64,000 nucleotides of DNA from Candidatus Endomicrobiellum cryptotermitis (GCA_031257835.1 JAIRNY010000012.1:1-64000), one strand, 5' to 3'; shown: positions 1-9,906, counted from the first letter of the stretch. Program-made: numbers and translations. The notes: generated by a model not told the origin, from the letters alone.

Positions 1-36
1 ATATATCAACCCACTAGAAAAAGAGAAGGTAAAAAA

Positions 37-907
37 TTAAGCATATATAAAAGAAGATTGAGCATAAAAAGCTTTAGAGCGATTATTGATAATAATTAAA
101 AGTTTACGCATAAGAGCAACAATAGCAACCATTTAAAGCTTGTCGTTGTTAAGAAGATGATGATAAAAAGCCTTTAAAAGGGAGTTATGTTTATAGCAAC
201 AAGGGCACACATAAAGAGAGAACGCTTAACAAGAGGTCTACCAAGGGAAGAAGAGCCAGAGTTGTTAGCAAAAGGGGCAAGGCCAGCCAAAGCAGCAATT
301 TGCCTACGATTAATAAGGCCAAGTTCAGGTAAGGCAGCTAATAAGGTCATAGTAGTTTTTTTGCCACAGATTTAACCCAAGAGATAGCTTTAGCTTTGAG
401 TTCTTGTTGATCATTGTCTATGCGATGATTGATTTCTAGTTCAATAGAGAGTAATTGTTTTTGTAAGACTTTAATGATAGTATCTATAGAACGCTTAGCA
501 GATTTATTATAGAAATGTTCTTTACGATTATTTTCTTTTTGTAACATATCTTTGATATCTTTGTGGTGGCTAATAAGTTCTTGAAGTTGATTGTTGGAGG
601 GCTGATGTAAGCGTAAAGATTCTTGCATTTTTTGTCCATAGATGGTAAGCATTTTAGCGTCAATTTTGTCGGATTTGGCATTTTGGCCAGAGCTTGAAAT
701 GAAAAGTCGTACTTTAGGACCTTGAGCTCTATGGACATTAAATCCTTTAAAACTAAAGAATCGGCAGAAGGGGAAATAGATTTAAGCAAAGAATTAATAC
801 CAAAAATGGCATTGGAAAAAGACAAAAGAGAATTGTTCTTTGATAGGAAGACATCAAATTTAGCTTTAGAAACATCAATACCGACAAAATGAGCGTATAA
901 GGGGATT
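37..907 (-). pseudogene. IS110-family transposase, frameshifted remnant
   Basis: Translating the minus strand in pieces gives an IS110-type transposase. The N-terminal RuvC-like DEDD start (GIDVSKAKFDVFLSKNN) is near 870-820. The middle part with KSDKIDAKMLTIYGQKM and a long helical region is near 680-350. The C-terminal transposase_20 part (LINRRQIAALAGLAPFANNSG, then MRKLLIIINNRSKAFY) is near 330-40. At least three reading-frame changes separate these parts, around 760-720, 360 and 190, and an in-frame stop precedes the last segment, so no functional DEDD recombinase can be made. Family order and motifs are seen directly. Inactivation is inferred from the frame breaks. An intact copy elsewhere in the genome could still mobilise its ends. 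Confidence 0.85.
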
Positions 908-1000
908 AGACATAAAAGTCTCCTTTAAAAATGGTAATAAGCTTAGCTTACAATTGTTCACAAGCCTCATAAGGAAATAACCCATCAAGCAATTACCTAG

Positions 1001-1065
1001 AGGCGTTGGAGATTGTGATATGCACGGGCATTAAGCCCTATAATTGTGTCAATCGTCCAACGCCT
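1001..1065 (-). ncRNA. Structured 5' non-coding end of the IS110 element (bridge-RNA-like)
   Basis: The stretch upstream of the transposase holds a long inverted repeat. AGGCGTTGGA at 1001-1010 pairs with TCCAACGCCT at 1056-1065, and GATTG/CAATC extends it inward past one bulged base. An inner GGGC/GCCC hairpin lies near 1025-1038. In IS110 elements of the IS621 type the non-coding end before the transposase encodes a bridge RNA with stem-loops and internal guide loops. Position and fold match that architecture. Calling it a bridge RNA is inference, and strand is assigned from the transposase. Confidence 0.4.
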
Positions 1066-1209
1066 TATACGCTTTATTATATTATTTTTTAAGGAACAAT
1101 ATTCAAGTAGAATAAACAAACAACATAGGTTAGTTCACCAAGTATTGGAAGAGAAGAGGATAGTTAAAATAATTAGCATATGGACACACTAGTAATTAAA
1201 GAGTGAAAA

Positions 1210-2487
1210 ATGATACAAAACAAAATTGAAATAAACAAAGAATTTAAGATAGCTTTTGATTTAATAGAAAAAAGCGAGGACTGTGTTTTTGTTACAGGTA
1301 ATGCAGGTACAGGAAAAACTACTTTTTTATATTATTATATTACTCACACTCATAAAAAAACAGTGGTTCTTGCTCCTACAGGTGTTGCTGCTCTTAATTG
1401 CGGAGGGGAAACGGTCCATTCCTTTTTCCATTTTAAGCCAGACGCTACTTTGTTAAAAATCAAAAAGAAAAGTCTTTCTGAAAAATCCATATACAAAAAA
1501 GTTGAAACTATTATCATAGACGAAGCTTCGATGTTAAGGTGCGATCTTTTAGATTGTATAGATAAATTTTTAAGATTAAACAGGCAAAAACATCAGCAGT
1601 CTTTTGGTGGTGTCCAAATGGTGTTTATTGGGGACTTAAAACAACTTCCTCCTGTGGTAAAGAGAGAAGAACGCAACATTTTTAGTTCTGTGTATAAATC
1701 TCCATACTTTTTAAGTGCATATTCATTGCAAAACTGTGTACTTCATAAAGTAGAATTAAGTAAAGTGTACAGACAACAAGATAACAGTTTTCTATCATTG
1801 CTAAACAGTGTGCGCAATGGCACAACTAGCGATGAAGAATTTCTAAAGTTGAACGCTCGAGTGTGCAAAAAAGTTTTAGATAGCAAAATGTCAGTTTGTC
1901 TTACAACAACCAACAAAAAAGCAACTTTAATAAACAACAGATATCTTTCGCAAATAAAAGCAGAACATTTAATATTTTCTGCTCAAACAGAAAATATTGA
2001 CGAAAACTCTAAAATTTTGCCTGCAGAACGTAACCTTATAATAAAGAAAGGTGCGCAAGTCATGATGTTAAATAATGATACTAAGTGTAGATGGGTTAAT
2101 GGTAGCGTAGGTATAGTTGAAGATATACGAAATGGAACTTCTTCAGACAAAATATTTATATATGTAAAATTTCCAAACGGTAGGACAGAAGCCGTGGAAC
2201 CTTATAAATGGGAATTGTTTAAATATAAGTGGAACGAGAAAGAAGAACAAATAGAAACAGAAAGCGCAGGATTTTTTAGTCAGTATCCACTAAAACTGTC
2301 ATGGGCAGTTACGATACACAAAAGTCAAGGCAAAACTTTTGATAATGTAGTTATAGATATGGAATACGGTGCTTTTGCTCCTGGTCAATTATATGTAGCG
2401 TTAAGTAGGTGTAAGTCTTTAGAGGGCATATCATTAGTCAGACCGCTAACTAAGAGAGATGTTATAGTTCCTCAAGTAAACTTTTAA
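1210..2487 (+). CDS. Pif1/RecD2-like superfamily 1B DNA helicase
   Basis: A 425-residue ATP-dependent helicase of the Pif1/RecD type. Visible motifs in order: Walker A GNAGTGKTT at about residue 30, motif Ia APTGVAALNCGGETVHSFF, Walker B TIIIDEASML at about 100, motif III GDLKQLPPV at about 145, and the C-terminal UvrD_C_2-like motif WAVTIHKSQGKTFD with YVALSRCK near 375-400. The set is complete, so the enzyme should be active in 5'-3' unwinding, with likely roles at replication forks or recombination intermediates. The gene stands alone between the IS110 relic and a convergent glycosyltransferase gene. It is short for Pif1 but close to compact bacterial homologues. Exact cellular role is unknown. 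Confidence 0.85.
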   Translation: MIQNKIEINKEFKIAFDLIEKSEDCVFVTGNAGTGKTTFLYYYITHTHKKTVVLAPTGVAALNCGGETVHSFFHFKPDATLLKIKKKSLSEKSIYKKVETIIIDEASMLRCDLLDCIDKFLRLNRQKHQQSFGGVQMVFIGDLKQLPPVVKREERNIFSSVYKSPYFLSAYSLQNCVLHKVELSKVYRQQDNSFLSLLNSVRNGTTSDEEFLKLNARVCKKVLDSKMSVCLTTTNKKATLINNRYLSQIKAEHLIFSAQTENIDENSKILPAERNLIIKKGAQVMMLNNDTKCRWVNGSVGIVEDIRNGTSSDKIFIYVKFPNGRTEAVEPYKWELFKYKWNEKEEQIETESAGFFSQYPLKLSWAVTIHKSQGKTFDNVVIDMEYGAFAPGQLYVALSRCKSLEGISLVRPLTKRDVIVPQVNF

Positions 2488-2523
2488 TAAAAGAATCCTC
2501 ATATTAGTTTTTTTAATTTTAGC

Positions 2524-2546
2524 GCTTTAAACAAATTGTTTAAAGC
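2524..2546. repeat. Perfect 9-bp hairpin between convergent genes
   Basis: GCTTTAAAC and GTTTAAAGC flank a 5-nt AAATT loop between the convergent helicase and GT9 genes. The place suits a bidirectional terminator, but neither strand has a good T run just after the stem, so only the hairpin itself is certain. Confidence 0.45.
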
Positions 2547-2702
2547 AGCTTTATGTTTGCAAGTAAGAGTGGCTAGCTATTCGTATAGAATTTGTGTTTG
2601 TTCTTTTAATAATTCTGTTAAAGTTATACTTCAAGATATGCGCTCCTTTTTATAAAAGTAAAATATGCTATTTATGTTATGAGTATACAACCAAGAGAAA
2701 CT

Positions 2703-3890
2703 TTATTTACTTACACTATTTATATATTCTATTGCTTTATGTGCTACAAACTCTGGAGAAATAGAATTCATGCACAAAGAGTTTTCATAACCAAGAGCGC
2801 ATCTTCCCCAAAATTGGTGATCAAATATATGGTAACAGTCTCTACACAAAGAAGAAGTTATGTTTATATTTTCTGGATATCCTGTAATTTTAGCAGATGT
2901 TGGGCCAAACAGAGTAATAGCTTTAGTACCTATAGCCTTTGCAATATGTATACAAGCACCGTCTACATCTATATGGAGTAACGAATTCTTAAGTATTGTG
3001 CAAAGCTCATTAAAAGAAGTTTTACAAGTTGCGTTTATTATGTTAGTGCCACTAAAATTGTAAGTTGAGACTCCTAACTGAACAATAGTCACTCCTTTTA
3101 AATTTTTTTGTAATATTTTCAATAAAGTTTCCCAATGTTGCCTAGGCCAACATTTAGGGTCGGCGTTAGAACCTTCTCCCCCAGTACCGTAATTAAAAGT
3201 TATATACTTTAAACTTTTTGTTATGCCAAGCTTTTCTAATGGTACAGGGTTGAAATTGAGGGTTAGCGATATGTCTTCTATATTGTCAACTCCAGATGCA
3301 GCTTTTGATATGGAAATATGATGTAAGTTGTTGTTTGGGGAAGATAAAAATTTATCTTTATAAGCTCTAATATTGCTTTGAATTTTATTACTTTCAGCTT
3401 TATTTTTTGTGTTGAATAGAATCTCTTGTTCTATTGAAGAGGTTTTATATACAACCATAGGTTTATAAATTATGTCATATTTTCTTTTAGTTAAAACAAT
3501 TAAATCGATTTCAAAGAAAAATCTTACTTTTTTTATTCCTTTGAATAAGAAATGTAACTCTCTGTTAGTATAAATATCAATTACAATGTTTGGAAACATT
3601 TTTACAATTTCGCTGATAATACTTATTTGTCTAATAGTGTCGCCAATACCCCCATTTATAATAAAAGCAATATAAAAATTCCCTTTATTATTTTTTTGAA
3701 ATATCAAACATAAACAATTGAAAAAACATCTAAAAACAGCTTTTATTAAATGCTCCAACTTTTTAAGTGCGGATCTTTCTAAATTAACAGTTTTGATAAT
3801 TTTGTTGCCTGACTTAGCAATTTTTGAAATCTTGCCAAGGTTTTGTTCAAAAACATCTTTATTTTGTGTAACAGGGCACTCGTATATCAT
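2703..3890 (-). CDS. Glycosyltransferase family 9 (heptosyltransferase-like)
   Basis: A 395-residue protein of the ADP-heptose:LPS heptosyltransferase family (GT9). After an N-terminal segment of about 95 residues comes the first Rossmann half, starting FYIAFIINGGIGDTIRQIS, where the G-x-GD loop is typical. The second half carries YITFNYGTGGEGSNADPKCW, a degenerate form of the nucleotide-sugar motif, then HIDVDGACIHIAKAIGTKAI and LFGPT near 300-330, which are standard GT9 donor-site signatures. A Cys-rich C-terminus (CRDCYH...CALG) follows, as in many relatives. It probably adds heptose or a related sugar to the lipopolysaccharide core at the inner membrane. Acceptor and donor cannot be read from the sequence. 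A second GT9 gene lies at 30730. Confidence 0.8.
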   Translation of the reverse strand: MIYECPVTQNKDVFEQNLGKISKIAKSGNKIIKTVNLERSALKKLEHLIKAVFRCFFNCLCLIFQKNNKGNFYIAFIINGGIGDTIRQISIISEIVKMFPNIVIDIYTNRELHFLFKGIKKVRFFFEIDLIVLTKRKYDIIYKPMVVYKTSSIEQEILFNTKNKAESNKIQSNIRAYKDKFLSSPNNNLHHISISKAASGVDNIEDISLTLNFNPVPLEKLGITKSLKYITFNYGTGGEGSNADPKCWPRQHWETLLKILQKNLKGVTIVQLGVSTYNFSGTNIINATCKTSFNELCTILKNSLLHIDVDGACIHIAKAIGTKAITLFGPTSAKITGYPENINITSSLCRDCYHIFDHQFWGRCALGYENSLCMNSISPEFVAHKAIEYINSVSK

Positions 3891-4066
3891 AAGTAGTTCC
3901 TTAGAGTTGTTGTATAATGGGGATACTACTATTTTTTGTATTAATTTTACAAATAGCTTTTTTTTATGTTTTAAATAATATAACTAAAACACTCTAAATT
4001 GTTAAATGGTTTGCAGTAAGGTAAAGAAACTTAAATTAAGAGAGAATATGTAAAATGCTAAAAATA

Positions 4067-4095
4067 TTGTTAAAAAATAAGTATTTTTGTACAAT
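4067..4095 (+). promoter_or_regulatory. Sigma70-type promoter for the gat operon
   Basis: TTGTTA (4067-4072), a 17-bp spacer and TACAAT (4090-4095) lie 31 bp before the gatC start. Spacing is ideal and the boxes are close to consensus. Confidence 0.6.
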
Positions 4096-4125
4096 TTTGT
4101 CAATGTACTACATTTAGGAGTGCTT

Positions 4126-4419
4126 ATGTTAAAAGAAGAACTTGAAACTACTGCTTTTTTAGCAAGGATAGACATTAAAGACGAAGAGAAAGAAAAGTAT
4201 CTTAAAGACATAAATTCTATGTTTGAATATATAGAAATTTTGCAAGAACCTAATGTCGCTACACTAAAACCTACTACGCACGTTACTGAACTTAGAAATG
4301 TGTGGAGAGAAGATATCGTAAAGCCTTGCCCTAGAGAAACAATAGATCAAATGCTTAATGGAGCTCCTGAAAGAGAAGGCACTTTTTATAAAATTAAAAA
4401 AGTTATAGAGGCGCAATGA
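4126..4419 (+). CDS. gatC: Asp/Glu-tRNA amidotransferase subunit C
   Basis: The small GatC subunit of the tRNA-dependent amidotransferase that converts misacylated Glu-tRNA(Gln) and/or Asp-tRNA(Asn) to the correct amidated form. GatC wraps around GatA and GatB and stabilises the complex. The 97-residue size is typical, as is the central sequence FEYIEILQEPNVATLKPTTH. I start it at 4126 because TAGGAG lies just upstream. The open frame extends 39 nt further but without a ribosome site. The last four bases overlap the next gene (ATGA), and gatA and gatB follow, so the set is complete apart from the corA insertion. Confidence 0.92.
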   Translation: MLKEELETTAFLARIDIKDEEKEKYLKDINSMFEYIEILQEPNVATLKPTTHVTELRNVWREDIVKPCPRETIDQMLNGAPEREGTFYKIKKVIEAQ

Positions 4420-5417
4420 TAAGAGCAATTTACTTTAAAAACGGCACAATTGTTACAGAACGCAATGCCTTAAAAATAGAGCAAGATTATAATAATAAGA
4501 ATAATAAGTTAGATCTTGTATGGATAGACATTCACTTAGAAAATCACGAGATAACTCATCAAGAAACAAATCTTCTTTCGGAAACTTTTCATTTTCATGA
4601 AATGTCCATAGAAGATTGCCTTTTTCCTCAGTATTATCCAAAAATAGAAGAGTTTGAAAACTACGTTTTTGGTGCTATCCATGGGATACAGCTTAAACCA
4701 AATTATTATCAAGATTTTGAAGATAGTATCTATGAACTTAACTTTTTTGTAGGTAAAGGGTTTTTGGTTACTGTGCACACAGAAGAACTATTTTTTCTTG
4801 AAACTCTCTTGGAAAAAGCAAAAGCGCGTCCTCAAGTTGAAATGAAAAGTTTAGAGAATTTACTTTACAATGTTTTTAATAAAGTTGTTTCTAGTTACGA
4901 GTTTACTTTAGAAAAAATTGACGACAAGATGGAAAGTTTAGAAGACGAGGTTCTTGAAGATCCAGAAACAGAAAATATGGAAGATATTTTAGACACAAAA
5001 AAGGTGGTTTTTGCTATGCGCAAAATAGCAGAATCTCAACAAGCTTCTTATGTTTATTTTACTAGGGCAAACAACAATTTAATCGCAAGAGAATATCTTG
5101 TATATTTTCGCGGCATTTACACTCAGTGTGCAAGGATGAACCAAGCAATAATTATGCGAAGCCAAATGATTGTAAGTTTGATAGAAGTTTATATGTCAAG
5201 CGTTACGGTAAAACTTACCGAAGTTATGAAATTTCTTACAGTTATAGCTACAATTGTAATGCCAGTACTTATTGTTTCAGGTTATTACGGCATGAACGTT
5301 ATTTTCCCTGAATATTCTTTTTTTGGACAAAAAGGAAGCTGGTTTTTTGCGATAGGAATAATGCTTGTTACGATAATTGTTATGTTAATATATTTTAAAA
5401 AGAAAAAGTGGTTTTAA
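4416..5417 (+). CDS. corA: CorA-family magnesium/divalent cation transporter
   Basis: A 333-residue CorA-type channel protein. The long acidic, helical cytoplasmic part (residues 1-270) includes the stretch around LEKIDDKMESLEDEVLED that forms the funnel helix. It is followed by two transmembrane helices separated by YGMN, the signature GMN loop at about residue 293 that selects hydrated Mg2+. The C-terminus is the usual basic tail (KKKKW). The start overlaps gatC by ATGA, so translation is probably coupled. A transporter inside the gat operon has no clear functional link, and co-transcription may only reflect genome compaction. Mg2+ is the likely substrate, but Co2+ or Ni2+ are possible. Confidence 0.88.
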   Translation: MIRAIYFKNGTIVTERNALKIEQDYNNKNNKLDLVWIDIHLENHEITHQETNLLSETFHFHEMSIEDCLFPQYYPKIEEFENYVFGAIHGIQLKPNYYQDFEDSIYELNFFVGKGFLVTVHTEELFFLETLLEKAKARPQVEMKSLENLLYNVFNKVVSSYEFTLEKIDDKMESLEDEVLEDPETENMEDILDTKKVVFAMRKIAESQQASYVYFTRANNNLIAREYLVYFRGIYTQCARMNQAIIMRSQMIVSLIEVYMSSVTVKLTEVMKFLTVIATIVMPVLIVSGYYGMNVIFPEYSFFGQKGSWFFAIGIMLVTIIVMLIYFKKKKWF

Positions 5418-5420
5418 GTT

Positions 5421-6857
5421 ATGATTAGAGCTAAAGAGTTAAGGAGAAGAATTTGTTCACAAAAAGTAAAAAGTGTAGATGTGGTAAAAGAGTGTTTTAG
5501 TCGTATAAAAGAAGTAGATTTTAAAGTTAAAGCTTTTTTAAAGTTAAACGAAGAAAGCGCTTTGCGTCAAGCTCAGCAAGTTGATAAAAAAGAGAACAAA
5601 AAGTATGGCCTTCTTGAAGGTGTACCTATAGCCATAAAAGACAATATTATGGTAAAAGGTGAAAGTATGACGTCTGCATCAAAATATTTAAAGCGATATG
5701 TTTCTCCTTACAATGCTACAGTTATAGAAAAATTAAAAGAAGCAGGCGCAATTTTTGTTGGTAGGACAAATATGGACGAGTTTGCTATGGGCGGTTCTAC
5801 AGAAACTTCTGCTTACCAAAAAACCGCTAATCCTTGGAACATAGAATGCATTCCGGGCGGCTCTTCTGGTGGTAGTGCTGCAGCAGTAAGTGCAGGGATG
5901 GTTCCTTTTGCTTTAGGTTCAGACACTGGCGGTTCTATAAGGCAGCCAGCAGGTTTTTGTGGGATAGTAGGATACAAACCTTCTTATGGACTTATAAGTA
6001 GGTATGGAGCTTGCGCTTTAGCGTCTTCTTTTGATCAAATAGGCACTTTTACAAAAAATGTAATGGATGCAGCCTTGCTTACAAGTGTTATAGCAGGTAA
6101 GGATTACAGGGATCCAGTTTGCCAGCCTAATGAGTGGATAGACTACACTAACGGGTTAAACGAGCTAGCCGTTTTAAAAACTTTAAAAATAGGTATTCCT
6201 AAACAACTTTTCGACTATAAAACAGATCTGGAAATAACAAAATATTTTAATGAAACTGTAAATAAACTAAAAACAGAAAACGTCCAAGTCGTAGAAGTTG
6301 ACATTCCAGCTTATAAGTACATTCCTGCTTTATATAAAGTTATTATGTGTGCAGAAGTTTCTGCAAATATTGCTACATTTGATGGGATACGTTACGGGTA
6401 CAGATCTCCAAACAGTGTTAGTTTAAACGATCAATACGCAAAATCTCGTGGAGAGTCTTTAGGTTATGAAGTAAAAAAGAGAATATTGTTTGGCACGTAT
6501 GTTTTAGGTGCAAAAAATTATCATAGATGTTATCACCAAGCTCAACAAGTAAGGACATTACTCATAGACCAAATAGAGCAAGCTTATAAACAGTGTGACT
6601 TTATATTTACGCCTGCTACTTTACAAATGCCTGTAAAGTTTGGAGAAATGCTTTCTGAAGAGTGTGACATTTTCCTTATAGCAGCAAACCTAGCTGGTCT
6701 TCCAGGGATTACAGTGCCTTGTAGTTTTACTTCAAATGGTATGCCTATGGGAGTACACTTTATGGGAACACGATTTTCTGACGCAAAACTTTTTAAAGTA
6801 GCTAACGCGTTTGAAAAAATTGCTAATTTTGATGTTGATAGATACCCAACACTTTAA
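5421..6857 (+). CDS. gatA: Asp/Glu-tRNA amidotransferase subunit A (amidase)
   Basis: The catalytic glutaminase subunit of GatCAB, which releases ammonia from glutamine for transamidation on GatB. At 478 residues it is full length. The amidase-signature Ser-cisSer-Lys triad is visible: Lys in VPIAIKDN (about residue 73), the glycine/serine loop PGGSSGGSAAAVSAG with the cis-Ser, and the nucleophile Ser in GSDTGGSIRQPAG. The C-terminal half contains GLPGITVPC and GMPMGVHFMG as in other GatA proteins. It starts 3 nt after corA and is followed after 39 nt by gatB. Keeping all three subunits implies that at least one of GlnRS or AsnRS is missing in this organism, which cannot be checked inside this window. 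Confidence 0.95.
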   Translation: MIRAKELRRRICSQKVKSVDVVKECFSRIKEVDFKVKAFLKLNEESALRQAQQVDKKENKKYGLLEGVPIAIKDNIMVKGESMTSASKYLKRYVSPYNATVIEKLKEAGAIFVGRTNMDEFAMGGSTETSAYQKTANPWNIECIPGGSSGGSAAAVSAGMVPFALGSDTGGSIRQPAGFCGIVGYKPSYGLISRYGACALASSFDQIGTFTKNVMDAALLTSVIAGKDYRDPVCQPNEWIDYTNGLNELAVLKTLKIGIPKQLFDYKTDLEITKYFNETVNKLKTENVQVVEVDIPAYKYIPALYKVIMCAEVSANIATFDGIRYGYRSPNSVSLNDQYAKSRGESLGYEVKKRILFGTYVLGAKNYHRCYHQAQQVRTLLIDQIEQAYKQCDFIFTPATLQMPVKFGEMLSEECDIFLIAANLAGLPGITVPCSFTSNGMPMGVHFMGTRFSDAKLFKVANAFEKIANFDVDRYPTL

Positions 6858-6896
6858 TAAGGTTGAAACTGTTATAAATGTTTAAGGAATAAATAA

Positions 6897-8351
6897 ATGG
6901 CTAATTATGAAACAGTAGTTGGGCTTGAGGTGCATATGCAAATTAACACAAAGTCAAAAGTGTTTTGTGAGTGCTCTACACAGTTTGGTGGTGAACCTAA
7001 CGCAAACACCTGTTTTGTTTGCACTTCTCAACCAGGAGCAATCCCAATATTAAACAAAAAAGCTGTAGAAGCTATAATTAAAACAGGGCTTGCTTTAGAT
7101 TGTATGATAAATAAACAATGCACTTTTGCAAGAAAGCAGTACTTTTATCCAGACGTACCAAAAAATTATCAAATAACACAATCAGAACCTCCGTTATGTT
7201 CTAAAGGGAAACTTGCAATAAGTGTTGAAGGGAAAGAAAAAGTTATAAACATAGCAAGAATACATCTTGAAGAAGATGCTGGCAAACTAGTGCACGAAAT
7301 AGGTAACAGAAAGTTAGACTATTCTTTACTAGATTTAAACAGAGCCAGCGTTGGTCTTATGGAGCTTGTCACAGAGCCAGAACTTAACTCTCCAGAAGAA
7401 GTTTTTGAATTTTTAACAGAGTTAAAAAATATAGTTACATATTTAGACACTTCTGAATGTAGTATGGAAGAAGGTAAAATGCGTTGTGATGTAAATGTAA
7501 GCATACGCCCTGTAGGGCAAAAAGAGTTTGGTACTAGAGTAGAAGTTAAAAATATTAACTCGATGACTGGTGTAAAAGAAACAATAACTTACGAAGTCAA
7601 AAGGCAAAAAGAAGTGCTTGAGTCAGGCGGTAAACTAGTGCAAGAAACAAGGCTTTGGGAAGCACAAGAAGGTGTAACAAAGTCAATGCGTTCAAAAGAA
7701 GGTGCGTTAGATTATAGATATTTCCCAGAGCCGGACTTAGTACCTTTTAATTTGCCGGACTCTTTTGTTGAGGACCTACGCACTCAATTACCAGAACTTC
7801 CAAAAGCTAAAAAGCAAAGATTTACAAACGATTATTCTTTGTCAGACTATGATGCGAGTTATTTAACTTCTAGTAGGCAAACTGCAGATTTTTATGAAGA
7901 AGCCTTGAATAGTTCTAAAGATAAAAAGCTGTCTGCTAAACCCTTAGCAAACTGGATTGCTACAGAACTTAGTGCAAAGCTTAATGCATCAAAAATAGAC
8001 ATATCACAGTCTCCCATTTCTAGCAAAAACTTGGCAAAACTTATAGATTTAATTTTGAATGGTACAATTTCAGGCAAAATAGCAAAAACAATTTTTGAAG
8101 ACATGTACGAAAAATCATCTGACCCTGAACTGGTAGTAAAAGAAAAAGGCTTAACGCAAATCTCAGGCGAGTCAGAAATTATAAAACTTTGCCAAGAAGC
8201 AATAGCGGAAAGCCCTAAAGCTGTAGCGGAATTTAAAGCTGGTAAAGAAAGAGCTATTGGAGCAATTGTTGGTCTTGTAATGAAAAAATCTAAAGGAAAA
8301 GCAAACCCACAATTAGTAAACAAGATTTTGCTGGAACAATTAAAAGTATAA
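6897..8351 (+). CDS. gatB: Asp/Glu-tRNA amidotransferase subunit B (kinase/tRNA binding)
   Basis: GatB phosphorylates the misacylated Glu or Asp on tRNA and amidates it with ammonia channelled from GatA. The 484-residue length is normal. Conserved parts include the opening [20 protein letters not shown], the zinc-site cysteines in CECS...[24 protein letters not shown] and [16 protein letters not shown]. The C-terminal YqeY-like tail domain ends with [19 protein letters not shown]. It is last in the gat operon, with RBS AAGGAAT shortly before the ATG. Nothing suggests loss of function. Confidence 0.95.
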   Translation: MANYETVVGLEVHMQINTKSKVFCECSTQFGGEPNANTCFVCTSQPGAIPILNKKAVEAIIKTGLALDCMINKQCTFARKQYFYPDVPKNYQITQSEPPLCSKGKLAISVEGKEKVINIARIHLEEDAGKLVHEIGNRKLDYSLLDLNRASVGLMELVTEPELNSPEEVFEFLTELKNIVTYLDTSECSMEEGKMRCDVNVSIRPVGQKEFGTRVEVKNINSMTGVKETITYEVKRQKEVLESGGKLVQETRLWEAQEGVTKSMRSKEGALDYRYFPEPDLVPFNLPDSFVEDLRTQLPELPKAKKQRFTNDYSLSDYDASYLTSSRQTADFYEEALNSSKDKKLSAKPLANWIATELSAKLNASKIDISQSPISSKNLAKLIDLILNGTISGKIAKTIFEDMYEKSSDPELVVKEKGLTQISGESEIIKLCQEAIAESPKAVAEFKAGKERAIGAIVGLVMKKSKGKANPQLVNKILLEQLKV

Positions 8352-8412
8352 TTTTTAATTTGCTAATAAGGATTTAAGCGGAATAACTTTTGATGAGCAA
8401 AAAAATCTTTTT

Positions 8413-8440
8413 TTGTAAGCCTACCTAAGAGAAATATTAT
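8413..8440 (+). promoter_or_regulatory. Possible promoter for proB
   Basis: TTGTAA (8413-8418), a 16-bp spacer and TATTAT (8435-8440) lie 54 bp before the proB ATG. The region is AT-rich, so a chance match is possible. Confidence 0.35.
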
Positions 8441-8494
8441 AGTTGTATATATTGTTTAGTTGAGATTTAAATTTATAGGAAATTAGTATTTTAC

Positions 8495-9586
8495 ATGAGA
8501 ATAGTTATAAAAGTTGGTACAAGCACTCTAACGACAAAAGAAGGTTTGTTAAATGAAGGATATATTTACGATTTAGCAAAAGAAATATCTGTTTTACGTA
8601 ATGATGGACATGAAATTTTAATTGTAAGCTCTGGTGCTATAGGCGCAGGAAAAGCCCATTTACGTATAAAAAACGATCAAAAAACCTTAAGGGAAAAACA
8701 AGCTTTTGCAGCAATTGGGCAACCTTTACTTATGAACGTTTACTCTAAAGCGTTTGCAAGTTATAATAATATTGTTGCACAGATTCTACTTACAAGAGAA
8801 GTTTTTGACAGGCGCACAAACTATTTAAATGTTCGCAACACTTTAAATGCTTTAATTGAAAACAAAGTAATACCTATAATTAATGAAAATGACTCAGTTT
8901 CAATTGACGAAATTGATTTTGGGGATAATGACACGTTGTCAGCTTTAGTAGCTTTAGCAGTGAATGCGGACAAACTCGTAATTTTTACTGATGTTGACGG
9001 CTTTTACAATGGTGATCCAAAAACGTCGTTATTAGTTTCTAGAATAGAGCATATTACAAAAGAAGTTGAAAAATTTGCAAACCCTGTATCATCTAGTGGT
9101 AAAGGTGTTGGAGGGATGAGGGCAAAGATAGCAGCTGCAAAGATTGCTGCTAGTTCAGGTGTAGACACAATAATTACAAACGGTATAAAGATAAGTTTGT
9201 TAAAGGATATAATTTTAGGCAAACAGGTGGGAACAAGCATAATAGCTTCAAAAAAGCGGTTAGAAGCGAAAAAATCGTGGATAGCTTTTAGTAAAAAGCC
9301 TAAAGGAACAATTTATGTTGACCAGAATGCTGAAAACTTTTTAACTAGTAAAGGTAAAAGTCTTTTAGCTGTAGGGATAACAAAAGTCAGTGGTACTTTT
9401 AAAAGGGGTGATACTATAAATATTGCAAATGCGCAAACAGGGAAACACTTTGCTAGAGGGCTTACTAATTATGATAGTAAAGATATTGAAAAAGTAAAAG
9501 GTAAGAAGACACAAGCAATGAAAGGGATAATAGACATTGTGGAAGAAGTTATCCACAGTGACAATTTAGTTGTTATTGAGACTTAA
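8495..9586 (+). CDS. proB: Glutamate 5-kinase with PUA domain
   Basis: The first enzyme of proline synthesis, phosphorylating glutamate to gamma-glutamyl phosphate in the cytoplasm. Residues 1-255 form the amino-acid kinase fold: IVIKVGTSTLT at the start, SSGAIGAGK, INENDSVSIDEI and FGDNDTLSALVA for substrate and feedback binding, and FTDVDGFYNGDP. GKGVGGMRAKIAAA is the phosphate-site loop. Residues about 275-355 are a PUA domain, as in the long E. coli-like ProB. The 363-residue protein is complete. The partner proA is not next to it, so the pathway is split or lies elsewhere. It is monocistronic, with weak RBS AGGAAA upstream. Confidence 0.93.
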   Translation: MRIVIKVGTSTLTTKEGLLNEGYIYDLAKEISVLRNDGHEILIVSSGAIGAGKAHLRIKNDQKTLREKQAFAAIGQPLLMNVYSKAFASYNNIVAQILLTREVFDRRTNYLNVRNTLNALIENKVIPIINENDSVSIDEIDFGDNDTLSALVALAVNADKLVIFTDVDGFYNGDPKTSLLVSRIEHITKEVEKFANPVSSSGKGVGGMRAKIAAAKIAASSGVDTIITNGIKISLLKDIILGKQVGTSIIASKKRLEAKKSWIAFSKKPKGTIYVDQNAENFLTSKGKSLLAVGITKVSGTFKRGDTINIANAQTGKHFARGLTNYDSKDIEKVKGKKTQAMKGIIDIVEEVIHSDNLVVIET

Positions 9587-9760
9587 CACAGAAATAATTA
9601 CAGGATTAATATTCCTATCTCAACTTTTTATGAGCAAATCCTTCAATCGTTTCAAAAAAAGACCAAGACACAAGTAAAACCAAGTTCATGATAATATTCT
9701 TATAAATTTACAATTCTTTCACATTTCCATATTACACCTTTATATTAATTGAATTAAAAT

Positions 9761-9860
9761 TGTAATACCTGGCTTGACCGAGTTTAATGGGAATTAGGAA
9801 TTTACACATAAAAATATTAGGGTGAGAGAGCCGGACCAACTGGTCAAGTCAGGTATTATA
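9761..9860. mobile_element. MITE-like element with 22-bp inverted ends
   Basis: The left end (9761-9784, containing ATACCTGGCTTGACCGAGTT) and the reverse complement of the right end (9838-9860, ATACCTGACTTGACCAGTT) match at all but two or three bases. They enclose about 50 bp of non-coding sequence that carries its own GACCA/TGGTC dyad. There is no open frame. Single or paired relatives of the end sequence recur at 18231, 23666, 30232 and 48879. No clear target-site duplication is visible, so the mode of spread is unknown. Confidence 0.6.
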
Positions 9861-9906
9861 ATAATCAGGTACTCGAATTTGTTTAATATAAAGTAAGTAA
9901 AGGAGA

